Assembly (NCBI RefSeq): GCF_000495815.1 | Contig: NZ_AWGE01000006.1 | Coordinates: 1 to 64,000 of the forward strand | Length of the DNA: 64,000 nucleotides | Source of the DNA: Asticcacaulis sp. AC466 | Lineage (GTDB): Bacteria; Pseudomonadota; Alphaproteobacteria; Caulobacterales; Caulobacteraceae | Reading direction: 5' to 3' | In this document: piece after piece, positions 62,013-64,000 of the stretch | Layout: every line of letters starts with the position of its first letter | Position numbering within the stretch: position 1 is the stretch's first letter | The notes under the pieces: generated by a model | What the model was told of the DNA's origin: nothing | Seen by the model: only the letters and a program-made list of their open reading frames with translations | The model's database searches: none | Position numbers and translations under genes: made by a program

Positions 62013-64000
62013 TTAGGCGAAACCGCGCTGACGCATCAGGGCGTCGCGATTGACGTCGCGGCCGAGGAAGTTGCGATAGGCGACGTCCTGCGGAATGGTG
62101 TCACCGACGCTGAGGATATGGTCGAAATAATTCTTCGCCGTCGGTCCCTCGAACGGGCCGCCTTCCTTCATGAACTTTTCATAGGCGTCGGCGACCAGGG
62201 CATCCGACCACAGATAGCTGTAATAGCCGGCCGAATAGTCGTCCGATGAGAAGATGTGCGCGAACTGGGTCGGGCGGTGACGCATGACGATTTCCTTCGG
62301 CATGTTCAGCTTGGTCAGTTCGGTCTTTTCGAAGGCGTCGATATCGATGTCGGCTTCACCGGCCAGGTGATACTTCATATCGATCAGGGCGCAGGCCAGG
62401 TATTCGACCGTGGCAAAGCCCTGGTTGAACTTCGACGACCGGACCAGCTTTTCCTGTAACTCTTTCGGCATCGGCTTGCCGGTTTCGTAGTGGATGGCGA
62501 ACTGGTTGAGCACGACTGGCAGGGGCAGCCAGTGTTCGTTGAGCTGCGACGGGAACTCGACAAAATCGGTCGCGGTATTGGTGCCGGCCTGCGACGGATA
62601 CCAGGCGTTTGACGACAGGGCGTGTATGGCGTGGCCGAATTCATGGAACATGGTTTCGGCATCGTCCCACGAAATCAGGATGGGCTGGCCTGGCTGCGCC
62701 TTGATGAAGTTGCAGTTGTTGGAGCAGATGCAGATGTGTTTGAGCATCCCGGACTGCGACTGGTATTCGGTTTCCCACGCGCCCGATGATTTGCCTTCGC
62801 GGGCATAGGGGTCGTAATACCAGACGCCGACCTGCTTGCCGGCCCGCATGACCTTATAGGTGGTGACATCGGGATGGAAGACAGGGACGTCGGTGATTTT
62901 GATGAACTCAAACCCGTACATCTTGTTGGCGCACCAGAACATGGCGTCTTGAATCTTGTCGAGTTGCAGGTACGGCTTAATTTCCGACTCATCGAGATCG
63001 TATTTCGCCTTCTTCACCTTCTCGGCATAGAAGCGGTAATCCCATGGCGCGATCGTAATATTGGCCCCTTCGGAATCGGCGATCTTTTGCATGTCGGCCA
63101 CTTCTTCGTGGACACGATTGACGGCGGGGCCCCAGACGGCTTCCATCAGGTTCATGGCGTTTTCCGGCGTCTTGGCCATGGCGATTTCCAGGCGCCAGTG
63201 CGCATGGGTCGGGTAGCCATAGAGCTTGGCGCGGCGGGCGCGCAGCTTGAGTATTTTCGCCCCGATCGCCTTGTTGTCCCACTGATCGTTATTGTCGCCG
63301 CGCATGACATAGGCGCGCCAGATTTTTTCACGCAGGTCACGGCGTGTCGAATAGGTGGTGAAGGGCTCCATGGCTGAACGGGTATTCTGTACGGCGTATA
63401 GCCCGTCCTTGCCCAGATCCTTCGCCTTGGCGGCCAGGGCGGCGATGAAGTTTTCGGGCAGACCCGCCAGATCGTCCTTGGTGATGAAGGTCGCTTGCGC
63501 TTCGTCGTGCTTCAGGTTTTTGGAGAAGGCGTCGAACAGGGTGGCCAGTTGCTGGTTGATGTCGGCCACTTCCTTTTTCTGCTCGGGGGTCAGTTTGGCG
63601 CCGGCGCGGACGAAACTTTTGTACTTTTTCCACAGAAGGCGGTCCTGCTGCGGGTTGAGCTTCAGTGTGTCACGCTGGTTGTAGACGGCTTCGATGCGTT
63701 GAAACAGGTCGGGGTTCTGCTTGATCTCATCGCCGAATGCGGCCTTGACAGGTGACAGTTTGGCAGACACGGCCTGGAAGTCATCGGTCGACAGGTTGGA
63801 ATCCCAGACGCTGTAAACCGATCCGACGCGGTCATAGGCCTGGCCTGAGAGTTCGAAGGCCTCGATAATGCTCTGGAAGGTCGGCGCCGAACGCTTCATG
63901 GTGATGGCGCGGATCTCGGCGCGCATGTCGTCCATGGCGGCCAGGGTTGCCGGTTCGAAATCGGCGATCTTTACCTTGTCGAAGGGCGGCACGCCGCCAT
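62013..64000 (-). CDS. M3-family metallopeptidase (peptidyl-dipeptidase Dcp / oligopeptidase A-like), 5' end missing
   Basis: At least 660 residues of a zinc oligopeptidase. The HExxH zinc motif is MFHEFGHAIHALSS at about residue 447 counted from a GTG at 63992. The following EFPSQLNEHW supplies the third zinc ligand region of the M3 family. Towards the window end the frame reads GGVPPFDKVKIADF, the usual N-terminal region of mature Dcp proteins, and stays open to the last base. So the GTG is not the true start and the signal peptide or leader lies outside the window. Dcp-type enzymes are cytosolic or periplasmic; that cannot be decided here. Confidence 0.93.
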   Translation of the reverse strand, partial: GGVPPFDKVKIADFEPATLAAMDDMRAEIRAITMKRSAPTFQSIIEAFELSGQAYDRVGSVYSVWDSNLSTDDFQAVSAKLSPVKAAFGDEIKQNPDLFQRIEAVYNQRDTLKLNPQQDRLLWKKYKSFVRAGAKLTPEQKKEVADINQQLATLFDAFSKNLKHDEAQATFITKDDLAGLPENFIAALAAKAKDLGKDGLYAVQNTRSAMEPFTTYSTRRDLREKIWRAYVMRGDNNDQWDNKAIGAKILKLRARRAKLYGYPTHAHWRLEIAMAKTPENAMNLMEAVWGPAVNRVHEEVADMQKIADSEGANITIAPWDYRFYAEKVKKAKYDLDESEIKPYLQLDKIQDAMFWCANKMYGFEFIKITDVPVFHPDVTTYKVMRAGKQVGVWYYDPYAREGKSSGAWETEYQSQSGMLKHICICSNNCNFIKAQPGQPILISWDDAETMFHEFGHAIHALSSNAWYPSQAGTNTATDFVEFPSQLNEHWLPLPVVLNQFAIHYETGKPMPKELQEKLVRSSKFNQGFATVEYLACALIDMKYHLAGEADIDIDAFEKTELTKLNMPKEIVMRHRPTQFAHIFSSDDYSAGYYSYLWSDALVADAYEKFMKEGGPFEGPTAKNYFDHILSVGDTIPQDVAYRNFLGRDVNRDALMRQRGFA

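Overview
The window looks like chromosomal DNA of a Caulobacter-type alphaproteobacterium; an Asticcacaulis-like member of the Caulobacterales fits best. The reasons are a Caulobacter-ordered Flp/Tad pilus locus (pilA-cpaA-cpaB-C-D-E-F-tadB-tadC), two very large TonB-dependent receptors of the kind expanded in Caulobacterales, TTAA-type sites resembling CtrA boxes, and the tightly overlapping dapF-mtaB-ftsY-ispZ operon. No species assignment is possible from sequence alone.

Layout. 1-2.1 kb: a lone, relatively AT-rich gene for a predicted PD-(D/E)XK nuclease-fold protein. 2.1-20.3 kb: a glycan-utilisation locus with a flavin-dependent halogenase homologue, two TonB-dependent receptors, a LacI regulator, a GH35 beta-galactosidase, a GntR/FCD regulator, a GH30 glycanase, an SSS symporter and an MFS transporter. 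The enzymes point to a galactan or arabinogalactan side chain: outer-membrane uptake, secreted or periplasmic cleavage, then inner-membrane import. Its intergenic regions hold two sets of operator-like palindromes, one probably for LacI and one (core AAATCGCA) possibly for GntR. 20.3-32.5 kb: mostly housekeeping genes (SLC13 permease, tRNA-Leu, NDUFA9-like SDR, chemoreceptor, ahcY, retropepsin-like protease, bioB, amn, pabB). 32.5-44.6 kb: the Tad pilus region, with two pilins and the main operon on the plus strand and two TadE-like minor pilins plus a stand-alone pilus N-domain protein divergently on the minus strand. A 105-bp RIME-like palindromic element separates pabB from it.

44.6-55 kb: nrdA with a pair of NrdR boxes, panD, a TetR regulator with its probable operator, a GT4 glycosyltransferase, a PhnD-like lipoprotein, and a polyamine section (ornithine decarboxylase with a long leader hairpin, an AraC regulator and a deoxyhypusine-synthase-like enzyme). 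55-64 kb: a short intergenic repeat array, a multi-pass GT-C glycosyltransferase, a small conserved-looking protein behind a CtrA-like site, a MarR regulator with a palindromic operator, ispZ-ftsY-mtaB-dapF, and an M3 oligopeptidase cut off by the window end.

The strongest candidates for something less described are the halogenase-containing glycan locus with its repeated operator motif, the hairpin leader in front of ornithine decarboxylase, the deoxyhypusine-synthase homologue beside it, and the 56-62-bp repeat array at 55.05-55.2 kb. I saw no CRISPR array, complete insertion sequence or prophage. All motif comparisons were made by eye.
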